Shown: positions 36,401 through 46,235 of the stretch, piece after piece
Numbering within the stretch: position 1 is the stretch's first letter
Layout of the letters: the number at the start of each line of letters is the position of its first letter
Origin: Acidobacteriaceae bacterium TAA 166
Lineage (GTDB): Bacteria > Acidobacteriota > Terriglobia > Terriglobales > Acidobacteriaceae
DNA: 64,000 nt
NCBI GenBank assembly: GCA_000421065.1
Contig: ATWD01000001.1
Coordinates: 4,518,001 to 4,582,000 of the forward strand
Direction: 5' to 3'
Made by a program: the position numbers and the translations under genes
Notes under the pieces: generated by a model
Seen by the model: only the letters and a program-made list of their open reading frames with translations
Told to the model about the DNA's origin: nothing
The model's database searches: none

Positions 36401-36873
36401 TCGGTCTCATCACTAATGGCTGGAACACTACTGGCATCGTCCAGCTCAGCAGCGGCCAGCCCCTAACGATCACCTCCTCGGCCGATCAGTCCGGCACCGG
36501 TCTGCTCAAAGACCGCGCAGTCGTCGTCCCGGGCGTACTTGCTCGCGGCCCCGGTGCCTGCACGGCCAACTCCGGCTCCTGTATTAACTGGATCAACCCG
36601 GCCGCCTTCACCACGCCGGCCAAGGGGGCCTTCGGCAACGCGCAGAAGAACTCGATCGAAGGTCCGGGCTACGCCGACTGGGATGCCGGGCTTCAGAAAT
36701 ATTTCGACATCACCGAGCGGTATCGCTTCCAGTTCCGCGCCGAGTACTTCAACGTCTTCAACCATACCAATCTGCTCGCTCCCGTCTCAGGTGTTTCATC
36801 CGCGGGATTCGGAAGCATCAAGAGCGCCTCCGATCCGCGAATTGCACAGCTTGCGCTGAAATTTCTTTTTTAG
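33490..36873 (+). CDS. TonB-dependent receptor, Oar-like, with CarboxypepD_reg domain
   Basis: The protein of about 1127 residues has a long basic N-terminal leader and a hydrophobic signal (GWLILALLALLGVLPPASLWAQ). A carboxypeptidase-regulatory-like domain (ISGSVTDSSGANVPGAAITA) is followed by a plug (VNELPLNGRNAAALTTL, YLLDGGNNTDEYTM) and a large barrel ending in ALKFLF. This is the large receptor class abundant in Acidobacteriota. The ATG at 33490 has GGAG 6 bp upstream; the ATG at 33463 is in frame but lacks one. Probable outer-membrane importer for the substrate of the downstream sugar-acid genes. Confidence 0.92.
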   Translation: MVFECLSSFNSTTKPHPVSRRAAARPTLARRRPRGWLILALLALLGVLPPASLWAQSFGSISGSVTDSSGANVPGAAITATQIKTGRKTTVNTNDAGAYVFPAMGPEQYTLSAAAAGFQQYVQTGIILQANQAATVNIVLQVGAVTETVNVEANAVQVDTTTGTLSQVIDQKRVNELPLNGRNAAALTTLVAGVVAAPSDGTDKGNTKTFPAAIPISVNGSRSDQTNYLLDGGNNTDEYTMANGPFPFPDALQEFSVQTSNYNAEFGQSAGAVVNIVTRSGGQGYHGNAFEYLRNGMFNARNYFATSVDPLKRHQFGGTIGGPVMIPHLVKGQHTFFFFGYQRTNLKDSVGGSSAFVPTPANLNGDFSALLNAGNPANPQGKVIQILDPLTNQPFPNNQIPVGRLDSAALNFAKDLPQGGSNGLVFYAVPLVEFFNEYVARVDNDITPRDHLFGHYYYNYFQINGTFDPTNLLTYKDAANVRYQSALLSESHTFTPNLLNNLIVNYTRDIAVRQPDGNAKSIADYGVNIWQPDEKAIQQVSVAGFFSMGDAPTALFERNNYTLSDDVHWVHGNHNFAFGVHLELTKNDINNLYQQPGLFSFNATNTNYAAASFVLGYLSSFTQGNGQYFGNRATFVGYYAQDSWKINRRFTLNLGVRYEPFYPYNEVFGRLEQFNVANYNSGVRSTVYPNAPAGLIFSGDKGMPKDGVNPVYTNVMPRVGFNFDVFGDGKTILRGGGGMFYDTRQPGIQNTPASDVTPFSIALTLTQPRGPFSNPYLGVTNPFPAASPPPSNTTFPLPVTAFTFNPDFPIPVTYAWNLTVEQQLTRGLVSRIGYVGSSSSHLFTSVELNPAVYNGTNTSADTRRIYKNFSNIVESNMGGNSGYHSLQATLQQQLSHGVSFLFNYTFSKALDNLPYLTNNSFAQPGQSYVLPVYQPDYKRLDRGLSDFDRRHNATFSYVWALPSWRQAPRGVGLITNGWNTTGIVQLSSGQPLTITSSADQSGTGLLKDRAVVVPGVLARGPGACTANSGSCINWINPAAFTTPAKGAFGNAQKNSIEGPGYADWDAGLQKYFDITERYRFQFRAEYFNVFNHTNLLAPVSGVSSAGFGSIKSASDPRIAQLALKFLF

Positions 36874-36938
36874 AGAAACCTTCGCGGGATGGGCATCCCA
36901 CTGCCCGTCCCGCCAGAAGAAAAGAGGATACGGAACAC

Positions 36939-39683
36939 ATGAGCATCAACCACAGCAACTGGAGCAGGCGTACCTTCGTCAAGACCGCCGGACTTCTTAC
37001 CACTCTTGGCATGACCGACTCGCTCGAGCTTTTCGCCGCCGAGATGAAGTCCGTTACCATCGTCGTCGATCCCGGGGACACTGTCGCCTCGTCGGCGGCA
37101 GCCAAGTGGGCCGCCACCGAGCTGGAGCGCGCACTCGTCGAGCAGCAGATCCATGTCGGCCGCGCCGACACCGTCGCCTCCGCTCCCGCAGGCGATCTCT
37201 GCGTGCTTATCGCTTCGGCGGGTTCGCCTGCCGCCGTCTCCGTGCTCCGGGCCGCAGGCGCCAACCCGCCCGCTGGCCCCGAGGCACTCGCCGTCATCTC
37301 CGGAGCCAAGGAGGCGGGCAAGCCCGTCGTGCTCGCCACCGGGACCGACTCCCGCGGCGTCATGTATGCCGTGCTTGAGGTGGCGGATCGCGTCTTCTGC
37401 AACGACTCCGCATCCAGCGCTCTCACAGCCTCCGACGCCGTCGTAGAGGCGCCCGCCAATAAGCTGCGCTCCATCAACCGCTGCTTTCAGTCCGACCTCG
37501 AAGACAGGCCATGGTTTGAGGACAAGGAGATGTGGTCGGCATACCTCACCATGCTCGCCACGCATCGCTTCAACATGTTCAATCTCTCGATGGGCCTGGC
37601 ATACGATTATCCGCAGAAGGTCTTCGACTCCTACACCTACTTCACCTACCCGTTCTTCGTGAAGGTTTCCGGCTACGATCAGGTACATGCCGGCAAGCTG
37701 ACCGACGAGCAGCGCGAGAAGAACCTCGAGATTCTCCGTTTCATCAGCGATGAGTGCGCCAAGCGCGGCCTCGATTTCACCCTCGGTCTCTGGAATCACG
37801 CCTACGTGATGCCGCCCGGCTCCGATCCCACCTATCCTATCCTTGGCCTTACCCCTGAGACTCACGCGCCTTACTGCCGCGACGCTCTTCACACGCTATT
37901 GGAGTCCTGTCCAGGCATCACCGGCATCACCATGCGCGTCCACGGTGAGAGTGGCATCCCCGAAGGCAACTTTGACTTCTGGGAGGTCGTCTTCCAGGGC
38001 ATCGCAAAACTCGATCGCAAGATCAACGTCAACCTGCACGCCAAGGGAACCAGCGAGCGCATCATCAACATCGCGCAGTCGACCAATATGCCCGTCAGCC
38101 TCACGCCCAAGTACTGGGCCGAGCACCTGGGCCTGCCCTACCAGCCCTCCTCCATCCGCGAAACCGAGAAGCCCCCGCACGGACCAGACCAGAAGGGCGC
38201 GCTCTTCGAGCTCAGCAACGGCGCTCGCCGCTTCATGCGCTACAGCTACGGGGATCTCTTCAAGAAGGACCGCACCTACGACGTCTACTTCCGCATCTGG
38301 CCAGGCACCCAGCGCGTTTTGCTCTGGGGAGACCCCAAGCTCGCAGCCGGCGACGGCCGAGGCTTCCCCATGTGCGGCAGCCTCGGAGTCGATCTCTTCG
38401 AGCCGCTCTCCTTCAAAGGCCGCGCCAGCTCCGGCGTCTCCAGCGCTACCGGCGGCCGCTGCTCCTACGCAGACCAGTCTCTCGCGCCCAGGTACGACTG
38501 GGACAAGTTTGTCTATAGCTACCGCGTATGGGGACGCTCCATCTACAACCCCGACGCCGACCCCAAGGCTTGCACCCGCTATTGGGACAAGCAACTGAGG
38601 GCGGCCGGAGCCCGCATGGCCGAGGCGGTTGCCCTCGGCTCCCGCATCCTCCGCATCGTCACCACCTCCCAGGATCCCTCCGCTGCCAACTGGACCTACT
38701 GGCCGGAGATCTACACCAACATGACCATCGTCGATGAGTCCCTCAACAAGATTTATCGCGACACCCCTGAGCCCCGGGTCTATGGCACCGTCAGCCCGCT
38801 CGACCCCCAGATGTTCGTCGCCATCAACTCCGCCATCGACGAGATGCTCGACGGCAAGAGCAACTCGCGCTACAGCCCCATGGAGGTCGCCCGTTGGCTC
38901 GACGACTACGCCGACACCATCGACCGCGACGTCGCCCAGCTCTCCCACGACAGTCGCAGCTCTTCCTCTCCTGTCTTTCGCCGGGCCCTGCTTGACGTCC
39001 AGATCCTCAGCGGACTCGGTCACTTCTATGCCGCGAAGATTCGCAGCGCCTCCTATTATCGTGTCTACCAGCGCACCGGTGACGCTGCCATCAAACAGCA
39101 GGCCGTGACCTCTTATCGCAAATCCCTCGACTCCTGGACCGCCGTTGCCATCCTCGCCAAAGGAAAGTACATGGACGACATCACCTATGGCCAGATCCCC
39201 AACATGCGCGGCAGCTGGGCCGATCGCACCGCCGCCATCGCCGCGGACATCGACGCCATGGAGAAGGCTCCTACTCCCACTCCCGGCGCTTCCGTCAGCG
39301 CCCAAGCTAAGCAGACCGTCCTCCGCCAGATCGCTTCCGCCACGCCACGACCGTCCACCCCCTGCGATCATCGCCCTCAGGGCGACTTCCATCCAGGATC
39401 CCCGATGAGCATCGAGATTAAAGTGCCCTCGTCCATCACTGGCGTGCGCCTCATTTATCGTCACGTCAATCAGGCCGAATACTATGAGACTGTCGACATG
39501 AAGCCCTCCGGCGACATCCACAGCGCTACCATCCCAGCTGAGTACACCAACTCGCCCTACGCCCTTCAGTACTACTTCGAGCTTCAGCACAGCCCCACCC
39601 ACGCCACGATGTTTCCCGGTCTCGGCCCCGATCTTACCCAAAGGCCTTACTTCCTCGTCGAACAGCAGTCCTCTCACGCCTGA
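36939..39683 (+). CDS. Tat-exported glycosidase-like protein, family unassigned
   Basis: The 914-residue protein has a twin-arginine signal (SRRTFVKTAGLLTTLG) at residues 9-24. Residues about 35-160 look like the N-terminal alpha/beta domain found before GH20 and GH67 catalytic barrels (AAKWAATELERAL, GTDSRGVMYAVLEVAD). Residues about 165-520 are consistent with a TIM barrel (FNMFNLSMGLAYDY, GLDFTLGLWNHAY, ITMRVHGESGIPEG, KINVNLHAKG). A helical part and a C-terminal beta-rich domain follow. Candidate acids include the Glu in VHGESG and acids after GNFDFWE. I cannot assign a CAZy family. Context suggests it acts on a uronic- or aldonic-acid-containing substrate. Confidence 0.75.
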   Translation: MSINHSNWSRRTFVKTAGLLTTLGMTDSLELFAAEMKSVTIVVDPGDTVASSAAAKWAATELERALVEQQIHVGRADTVASAPAGDLCVLIASAGSPAAVSVLRAAGANPPAGPEALAVISGAKEAGKPVVLATGTDSRGVMYAVLEVADRVFCNDSASSALTASDAVVEAPANKLRSINRCFQSDLEDRPWFEDKEMWSAYLTMLATHRFNMFNLSMGLAYDYPQKVFDSYTYFTYPFFVKVSGYDQVHAGKLTDEQREKNLEILRFISDECAKRGLDFTLGLWNHAYVMPPGSDPTYPILGLTPETHAPYCRDALHTLLESCPGITGITMRVHGESGIPEGNFDFWEVVFQGIAKLDRKINVNLHAKGTSERIINIAQSTNMPVSLTPKYWAEHLGLPYQPSSIRETEKPPHGPDQKGALFELSNGARRFMRYSYGDLFKKDRTYDVYFRIWPGTQRVLLWGDPKLAAGDGRGFPMCGSLGVDLFEPLSFKGRASSGVSSATGGRCSYADQSLAPRYDWDKFVYSYRVWGRSIYNPDADPKACTRYWDKQLRAAGARMAEAVALGSRILRIVTTSQDPSAANWTYWPEIYTNMTIVDESLNKIYRDTPEPRVYGTVSPLDPQMFVAINSAIDEMLDGKSNSRYSPMEVARWLDDYADTIDRDVAQLSHDSRSSSSPVFRRALLDVQILSGLGHFYAAKIRSASYYRVYQRTGDAAIKQQAVTSYRKSLDSWTAVAILAKGKYMDDITYGQIPNMRGSWADRTAAIAADIDAMEKAPTPTPGASVSAQAKQTVLRQIASATPRPSTPCDHRPQGDFHPGSPMSIEIKVPSSITGVRLIYRHVNQAEYYETVDMKPSGDIHSATIPAEYTNSPYALQYYFELQHSPTHATMFPGLGPDLTQRPYFLVEQQSSHA

Positions 39684-39775
39684 TGTCTCTTTCGGGCAGC
39701 CGCTTTCTGCTGTCCTTCACCATCTACCGAGAACCAGAGATCCAGAGCAGAGAGCACCTCAAGAGATCCAAAGGG

Positions 39776-40786
39776 ATGCAGTTAAAGAAATCCATCGAGC
39801 GTGTACCGGGCGGCATGATGATCGTCCCCCTGCTGTGCGGAGCCGCACTCACCACCTTTGCTCCGCACGCAGCCCCTTTCTTCGGCTCCTTCACCAACGC
39901 CCTCTGTAACGGTGCTCTCCCCATTCTCGCCGTCTTCTACGTCTGCATGGGAGCGCGCATCTCTGTTGCCGCGCTTCCTCAGTTGCTCAAAAAAGGCGGT
40001 GCTCTTCTCGGGACCAAGATCGCCCTGGGCTTCCTCGCCAGCCTCACTCTCGGCCGCCTGCTCGGCATCGAGCCCATCCACTCCGGCATCTTCGCCGGAC
40101 TCTCCACCCTCGCTGTCGTCGCCGCCATTAACGACACCAACGGCGGCCTCTACATGGCGCTCATGGAGCAGTACGGCCGGCCCGAAGAGTCCGCCGCCTA
40201 CTCCGTCATGACACTTGAGTCCGGACCGTTCCTTACCATGGTCTCGCTTGGCGTCGCCGGGCTCTCTGGCTTCCCCTGGCAGACGCTCGTCGGCGCTATC
40301 CTTCCTCTCGCAGTCGGCATGCTGCTCGGCAACCTCGATCACGAGATGCGCGACTTCCTCGCCCGCGCCGTCCCCGTCATCATCCCCTTCTTCGCCTTCG
40401 CCCTCGGCTGCACCCTCGATCTCCACCAGATACTCCGCGCCGGTCTGCTCGGCGTCGGCCTCGGCCTGCTGCTCGTCGCCGTCAGTGCGATTGCCCTCAT
40501 TACCGTCGATCGCTTCATCGGTGGCGATGGCACCGCCGGAATTGCCGCCGCCACCACGGCCGGCAACGCCGCCGCCGTTCCTACCCTGATCGCCGTAGCC
40601 AACCCCAGCTACGCTCCCGCAGCAGCCTCCGCCACCGTTCTAGTCGCCGCCTGCGTCATCGTCAGCAGCCTTCTGGTCCCTCCGCTCACTGCGCTGTGGA
40701 ACCGCCACGTCCGGCGAGGCACAAAAGGCAAACCCTATCCCAACCCGAGGGCAGAGATCGATGCGAAAACTTCTCATTCTCGCTGA
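39776..40786 (+). CDS. 2-keto-3-deoxygluconate permease family transporter (KdgT type)
   Basis: The 336-residue inner-membrane transporter has about ten hydrophobic segments. IERVPGGMMIVPLLCGA, LSTLAVVAAINDTNGGLYMAL and ATTAGNAAAVPTLIA are typical KdgT-family features. The ATG at 39776 follows AAAGGG and gives the family's usual length; the frame is open back to the upstream stop. The imported compound may be a four-carbon acid sugar rather than KDG, because the next two genes process such compounds. The 3' end overlaps the kinase gene by 26 bp. Confidence 0.9.
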   Translation: MQLKKSIERVPGGMMIVPLLCGAALTTFAPHAAPFFGSFTNALCNGALPILAVFYVCMGARISVAALPQLLKKGGALLGTKIALGFLASLTLGRLLGIEPIHSGIFAGLSTLAVVAAINDTNGGLYMALMEQYGRPEESAAYSVMTLESGPFLTMVSLGVAGLSGFPWQTLVGAILPLAVGMLLGNLDHEMRDFLARAVPVIIPFFAFALGCTLDLHQILRAGLLGVGLGLLLVAVSAIALITVDRFIGGDGTAGIAAATTAGNAAAVPTLIAVANPSYAPAAASATVLVAACVIVSSLLVPPLTALWNRHVRRGTKGKPYPNPRAEIDAKTSHSR

Positions 40787-42043
40787 TGACCTTTCGGGTG
40801 CGGCCGACTGCGCCAACGCATGCACCAGCTCCGGCCTCAACGCCGTCGTCAGCTTCGAGGATCTCGGCGAAGATCTCCAAGGCGAGGTCCTCTCCATCGA
40901 CTGCGACACCCGCCACCTTTCCCCGGCTGAGGCTGCCACCCGCGTCACCCGAGTCATGCAGAGTCCGCTGCTCCGTCAACCCGACCAACTCGTCTTCAAA
41001 AAGGTCGACTCCACCCTGCGCGGCAACGTCGGATCCGAGCTGCGCGCCACCCTCGACGAGCGTCGCGCCTCCTCCTCCAGCCGCATCGTCGCTGTCATGG
41101 CCCCTGCCTTCCCCGCCGGTGGACGCACCACCGTGGACGGCTACCAGCTCCTCCATGGCGTTCCCCTCGATGAGACCGAGATCTGGCTCCACAACGGACT
41201 CTCCGGCGTCGCCCATCTTCCGACCATGCTCGGCCATGCCGGCCTCTCCACCGCGCTGCTCTCGCTCTCCCGCGTGCGCGGCGACTCCGCCTCGCTTCGC
41301 TCCACCATACTTCAGCTCGCCACCCAAGCCGACGTCATCGTCTGCGACGTCGAGACTGATGACGACCTCAGCGTCGTCGCTCACGCCTCCTTCGTCCTCG
41401 GCCGCGAGACCATCTGGGCAGGCTCTGCCGGTCTCGCCTACCAGTTCCCCCACGCCGCCGGCCTCACCTCCTCCATCCCGCCCATCGAGCAGCCCGAGTT
41501 TCCCTCGGGCCCCATCCTCTTCGTCGTCGGCAGCATGTCCAGCGTCTCCCACCGCCAGGCCCGCATCCTCGAAGACGCCACCTCCGTCACCCCCATCCAC
41601 GTCCTTCCCAGCGTTCTGCTGGAAGGCCCTTCTCAGCGCACCTGGCATGTCGTTGCCGACCGCATCCACGCCTCGCTCCAGTCCGGCAACGATACTCTCG
41701 TTGTCCTCGATGCCAACGAATGGGTCGACTTGCAGGAGCGCCGCCGCCTCACCGACGCCCTCGGACTGATGCTCGCTCCCGATGCTGCTCTGGTCGGGGC
41801 CCTCGTCGCTACCGGCGGCGAGACTGCCCGCGCCATCCTCGACGGATGGGGCATCGCCTCGCTCTTCATGCTCGCGGAGCTCGAGCGCGGCCTCCCCTTC
41901 TCTTTCGCCCGTATCGACGACCGTCCCCTCCCCGTCCTCACCAAGGCCGGGGCCTTCGGCAGTCAGGAGACACTGGTATCCTGCTGGCGGTTCTTCACCA
42001 ACCTGCTGCGCGAACAGAACTACGCCACCGTAAGGAAGCTTCT

Positions 42044-42047
<4 letters not shown>
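40761..42047 (+). CDS. Four-carbon acid sugar kinase (DUF1537)
   Basis: The 428-residue kinase of the OtnK/DtnK family has an N-terminal substrate-binding domain starting LLILADDLSGAADCANAC (compare the family's ADDLTGA). FKKVDSTLRGNVGSEL and VMAPAFPAGGRTT follow. The C-terminal nucleotide-binding domain contains LVGALVATGGETARAIL. Characterised relatives phosphorylate D-threonate, D-erythronate or related acids. Adjacency to PdxA2 favours D-threonate (DtnK). It overlaps kdgT upstream and pdxA2 downstream (ATGA). Confidence 0.9.
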
Positions 42048-43042
<995 letters not shown>

Positions 43043-43214
43043 TCTCTCCGCTCAAAGTGCAGCTGTCCGGTGAGCTCGATGTACTGTGCGACTCCGGCTT
43101 TCGGAGGCGTGCTTATTCGAGCCGTGTATTCTACTTGGCTGAGTAGGTGTATATCAGTTAATTACGCGTATTTACGAGTCTTTCGAATGCGACGAAAATT
43201 TTTGAACTGAACGA

Positions 43215-43501
43215 GTGAGAGTGTCAGAACATCCTCGAAGCCTATGGGGGGCTCCAGATCCACGAAACCTGAATAGACAGAACCCGTTTGTGGAAGCCTA
43301 TGTGAGAGAGTTGTACCTGCGTATGTTCGATCAGATGTGGAGATGGGCTGGAATCGTATCGTCTGGATTCATCCGTTTGCTAACGGAAACGGTCGTGAGG
43401 CACGGCTCGTAGCGGATGTCGCCGCGCGGAGACAAGGCAGGCCGGTGTTCCCATGGGGCGAGGCGGACAGAGTGCGGGCGATTTTCGACGCAGTTACGTA
43501 G
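43215..43501 (+). pseudogene. Fic-family protein relic
   Basis: One frame (43215-43412) ends with ELYLRMFDQMWRWAG, resembling the segment before the catalytic core of mobile-mystery-protein-B-like Fic proteins. Another frame, starting near 43344, reads VWIHPFANGNGREARLVA and continues to a TAG at 43501. HPFANGNGR is the Fic catalytic motif HPFxxGNGR. About 50 residues normally between these parts are missing and the frame changes, so this is an internally deleted, non-functional remnant. Confidence 0.75.
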
Positions 43502-43712
43502 ACGTGCTTCGCGTCTGCCGATAGCACCGGCATTCAGCCGCCCCTGGCATTCCTCGTTCGTAGATCAACACGAGGGCGTATCCTGTTACCTCCCGGCTTA
43601 CCGCATCGACAGAAGAAGGAGAAACACGGACCTTTGTTAAAGCTTGTCTGCGATGATGTGGACTGGCCGGATAACGAGAATCGAGTGCATGGCAAGCGTT
43701 GTAGGAGGTTGT

Positions 43713-44108
43713 ATGGCAGACACCAAGACCATTATTGAGCAGGCGTACACGGCATTCAACAAACGGGACATCGACGGTGCATTAGCCCTGATGACGCAGG
43801 ACGTGAGCTGGTCCAAGGCTTCGGAGGGTGGAAAGGTGGTCGGAAAGGAAGAGATCCGCGGCTATTGGACCCGACAATGGGGTGAGTTCGATCCCCATGT
43901 CGAACCGCTTGCAATGACCGAGGAAGACGGAGGCAAGACCCGTGTCAGGGTGCACCAACTTGTCAAAAGCCTTCAAGGGGGTGTTCTTTCGGATAGCGAG
44001 GTTATTCACGTATTCACTGTGAATAACGGTCTCATCGCAGCCATGGATCTCGGGGATGAGGCCGAACCAGCCGCTGGTCCGTCTGCCGCGTTCGCACATC
44101 GATCCTAA
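43713..44108 (+). CDS. SnoaL-like (NTF2-fold) protein
   Basis: The 131-residue protein begins IIEQAYTAFNKRDIDGALALM, the typical first helices of SnoaL-like/NTF2 domains. GKEEIRGYWTRQWGEFDPHVEPL follows, and the late strands match the cone fold. AGGAGG lies 5 bp before the ATG at 43713, so this start is preferred over one 23 codons upstream. No catalytic residues can be assigned. It sits among gene remnants and has no obvious functional partner. Confidence 0.8.
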   Translation: MADTKTIIEQAYTAFNKRDIDGALALMTQDVSWSKASEGGKVVGKEEIRGYWTRQWGEFDPHVEPLAMTEEDGGKTRVRVHQLVKSLQGGVLSDSEVIHVFTVNNGLIAAMDLGDEAEPAAGPSAAFAHRS

Positions 44109-44134
44109 CTGACTGCCCGCGAGTCTAGTTCGAG

Positions 44135-44326
44135 TTGGTGGGAGATCACGCCCGCATCCGCAAGGCGAAGCATACAGGGAGCGTGGGGGCGCGAGGAAAT
44201 CGTGCACTCGATGCGCTGCGAGGCACTGCAGACACGCGCATGAGCACCGACGAGATTATGGCGCTGACACGCGGCGAAGGACGCCCTCACCGGAAGAGCA
44301 GATTAAACCCGCATTGGCCGGATTGA
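44135..44326 (+). CDS. VapB-like antitoxin, probably N-terminally truncated
   Basis: The 63-codon frame from a TTG start contains ALDALRGTADTRMSTDEIMALTRGE, which resembles the C-terminal toxin-binding tail of small antitoxins found before PIN toxins. The N-terminal DNA-binding part is not recognisable and no ribosome-binding site is convincing. It overlaps the following PIN gene by 13 bp, the usual toxin-antitoxin arrangement. Confidence 0.5.
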   Translation: MVGDHARIRKAKHTGSVGARGNRALDALRGTADTRMSTDEIMALTRGEGRPHRKSRLNPHWPD

Positions 44327-44754
44327 CGGCTCGTCTTCGCAACTGTCGCGGGGTCCTTGTGGACAGCAACATTCTTCTCGATATCGCAACAGATGACCCG
44401 ATCTGGAGCTCCTGGTCGGCGGAGTGCACCGAACATGCATCGCTGATGGTGAACCCGATTATCTATGCGGAGGCATCGATCGGGCTTTCGACGATCGAAG
44501 CATTGAATGCGGCTCTGCCCGGTAGCATTTACCAGCGCGCGGCTTTTCCCTGGGAGGCGGGGTTCCTAGCGGATAAGAGCTTCCTCGCGTATCGCAAACG
44601 GGGAGGCGTCCGCAGTACTCCTTTGCCCGAATTCTATATCGGCGCCCATGCTGCGATCGAAAAGCTAGCATTGCTGACTCGCGATGCTGGACGCTACCAA
44701 ACATATTTTCCGAGGGTTGAGATTTTCTCGCCGCCGAGTAACCTTAGTCGCTAA
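44314..44754 (+). CDS. PIN-domain toxin (VapC type)
   Basis: A PIN ribonuclease fold of about 146 residues: VLVDSNILLDIATDDPIW supplies the first conserved aspartate, VNPIIYAEASIG the conserved glutamate region, and DKSFLAYRKRGG and LLTRDAGRYQTYFP the late acidic and C-terminal motifs. VapC toxins cleave specific RNAs when not bound by VapB. The TTG at 44314 or the nearby TTG at 44323 starts it. The catalytic positions look intact although the partner may be truncated. Confidence 0.8.
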   Translation: MAGLTARLRNCRGVLVDSNILLDIATDDPIWSSWSAECTEHASLMVNPIIYAEASIGLSTIEALNAALPGSIYQRAAFPWEAGFLADKSFLAYRKRGGVRSTPLPEFYIGAHAAIEKLALLTRDAGRYQTYFPRVEIFSPPSNLSR

Positions 44755-45040
44755 TGCGCCTCTGAATTCCTAGAACTGCAGTCCCATCGCAATTCACTCC
44801 TCCCACGATCCTGGGGCCATCAGATCTGGGTTTCCTTTTGGCGGGAAGCTGCGCGATCATGATGAGTTTGACTACTGCGTCGTGAGCCGAAAGCAGCGTC
44901 GTGCTCTCTCCGTCGGGCACATCGGGCTTAGTTATGGAATCGTCGAGACGATTGAACGCCCGAAATAGCGGATCATCGGCAGGCTGCGAAGGGTCAGGGT
45001 GCGCAGGGTACCTGCTCCGTGGATGCTCGGCCCTCGGCGG
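44755..45040. other. Stretch without an assigned gene
   Basis: A 50-codon open segment ending at 44968 reads SGFPFGGKLRDHDEFDYCVV and SVGHIGLSYGIVETIER. It looks protein-like but has no start or recognised family, so it may be another gene remnant. Nothing else is seen. Confidence 0.4.
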
Positions 45041-45838
45041 CTAGGAAATGGCTTCGGCCGCTCGAACCATTTCGATAAGAACAATGCGGGTCTCGTCGGA
45101 GGTCTTTACTTCGCGAAGAAAGTTGATCCGCGTGCCTTTCATCCCATCTGAGGTCCTCAGCCGAAGATTGAACCCGAGACGGTCTACCGCGGTCATCGTT
45201 GCCTCGGTGGCATCGAGACCGGAGTGAACCTTTGCCAATAAGATCATCGCGGGAACGTGATCTGCATTCATGTGTGCAAGAATCCTCGGCGCCGTCAGCG
45301 CAAGAGGGTCGACATCGGCTGCAGTAAAGTCTTCCGCGGTCACCCATCCCATAACGCCGAAGCCACCCACATAGTAGATATCGAGTGGCTGGAGGCGATA
45401 GAAGGCAAAGTCCTTGAAGTCCACCCAGGAACGACTGTTCTCGTACCGCGACAGGTAGAGGTCGCGCACCGTGCCAAGTTCTTCGTCCGGGACAGGAAGC
45501 ACATCGCCGACGAGAGTGGCGCGGGCGGTGCCGAGAGGGTCGCCATCGCCCACTTGGCCGACGAAGAGACTGGCTCGCGAATCCGCCTGCAGATTTTGGG
45601 TATGCATCGCCATATTGCTAATCAGGAAGGTTGGCCTTCCTAGAGCATCAACCGCATAGGGCATAAGGGAGCCGAACGGAAATCCCGGCCGCTTCCGTGA
45701 GATTGTAGACAGCGTCGCAATCGTACCGAGAGAGAGTAGTGTACGAACCCGCTCGGCGTAAGTCGGTTCGGGAAGCTGAGGCGCCCCCGGCTCAGTGTAT
45801 GCGTGCCTGCGAGGTGCGTTGGTCTCTGCAATCGGCAT
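45041..45838 (-). CDS. HugZ-like protein (PNPOx-fold plus DUF2470)
   Basis: The 265-residue protein has an N-terminal split-barrel flavin/heme-binding domain (IATLSTISRKRPGFPFGSLMPYAV, then QADSRASLFVGQ) and a C-terminal DUF2470 domain (ILAHMNADHVPAMILLAK, including the conserved HMNxDH). This pairing occurs in heme-utilisation proteins of the HugZ type, which degrade or handle heme. It has no neighbour with a heme role. It is divergent from the efflux operon. Confidence 0.85.
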   Translation of the reverse strand: MPIAETNAPRRHAYTEPGAPQLPEPTYAERVRTLLSLGTIATLSTISRKRPGFPFGSLMPYAVDALGRPTFLISNMAMHTQNLQADSRASLFVGQVGDGDPLGTARATLVGDVLPVPDEELGTVRDLYLSRYENSRSWVDFKDFAFYRLQPLDIYYVGGFGVMGWVTAEDFTAADVDPLALTAPRILAHMNADHVPAMILLAKVHSGLDATEATMTAVDRLGFNLRLRTSDGMKGTRINFLREVKTSDETRIVLIEMVRAAEAIS

Positions 45839-46235
45839 CAGTTAGCTCCTGTCACTATGGTAACGTTGGTCTCTCTAGAACAGGTCAATGCTGTCGATAA
45901 TGGTATTTCTTGAGTCGAACCGCGCGATCTTTCTTTGGCGGATCGTCAAGCCTCAGCACCAGTCAGTCGCCAGCACCTCAACGCCACGGAAAACCACCGG
46001 ATTTCTCCAGGCCTTGGGCCACTCAGGCACCTTTAGCACTATGCTAGCAGCCACGCAAACTGAACGACCATCCGAACGTGATCAAGATTGACTAAAGACC
46101 GCAAGCAATCGGTCGTCCTTCAGATCCGGCTGTCATGACTATCGATCCATGAAAAAGCACGGTGAAAAACGCTTTTCTTCTTCAAAAGCAATGTTCAGGA
46201 CGGCTTAAGGTTCCGGGACTTAGTCTGGAACGACT
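45839..46235. other. Intergenic region before the efflux operon
   Basis: About 400 bp between divergent genes. No gene, repeat or clear operator is seen. It presumably holds the promoters of the HugZ-like and TolC-like genes. Confidence 0.5.

Noticed and set aside
37896..39677. 593-codon minus-strand frame opposite the exported glycosidase-like gene
   Set aside because: No ribosome-binding site or domain; explained by the GC-rich sense gene with Tat signal.
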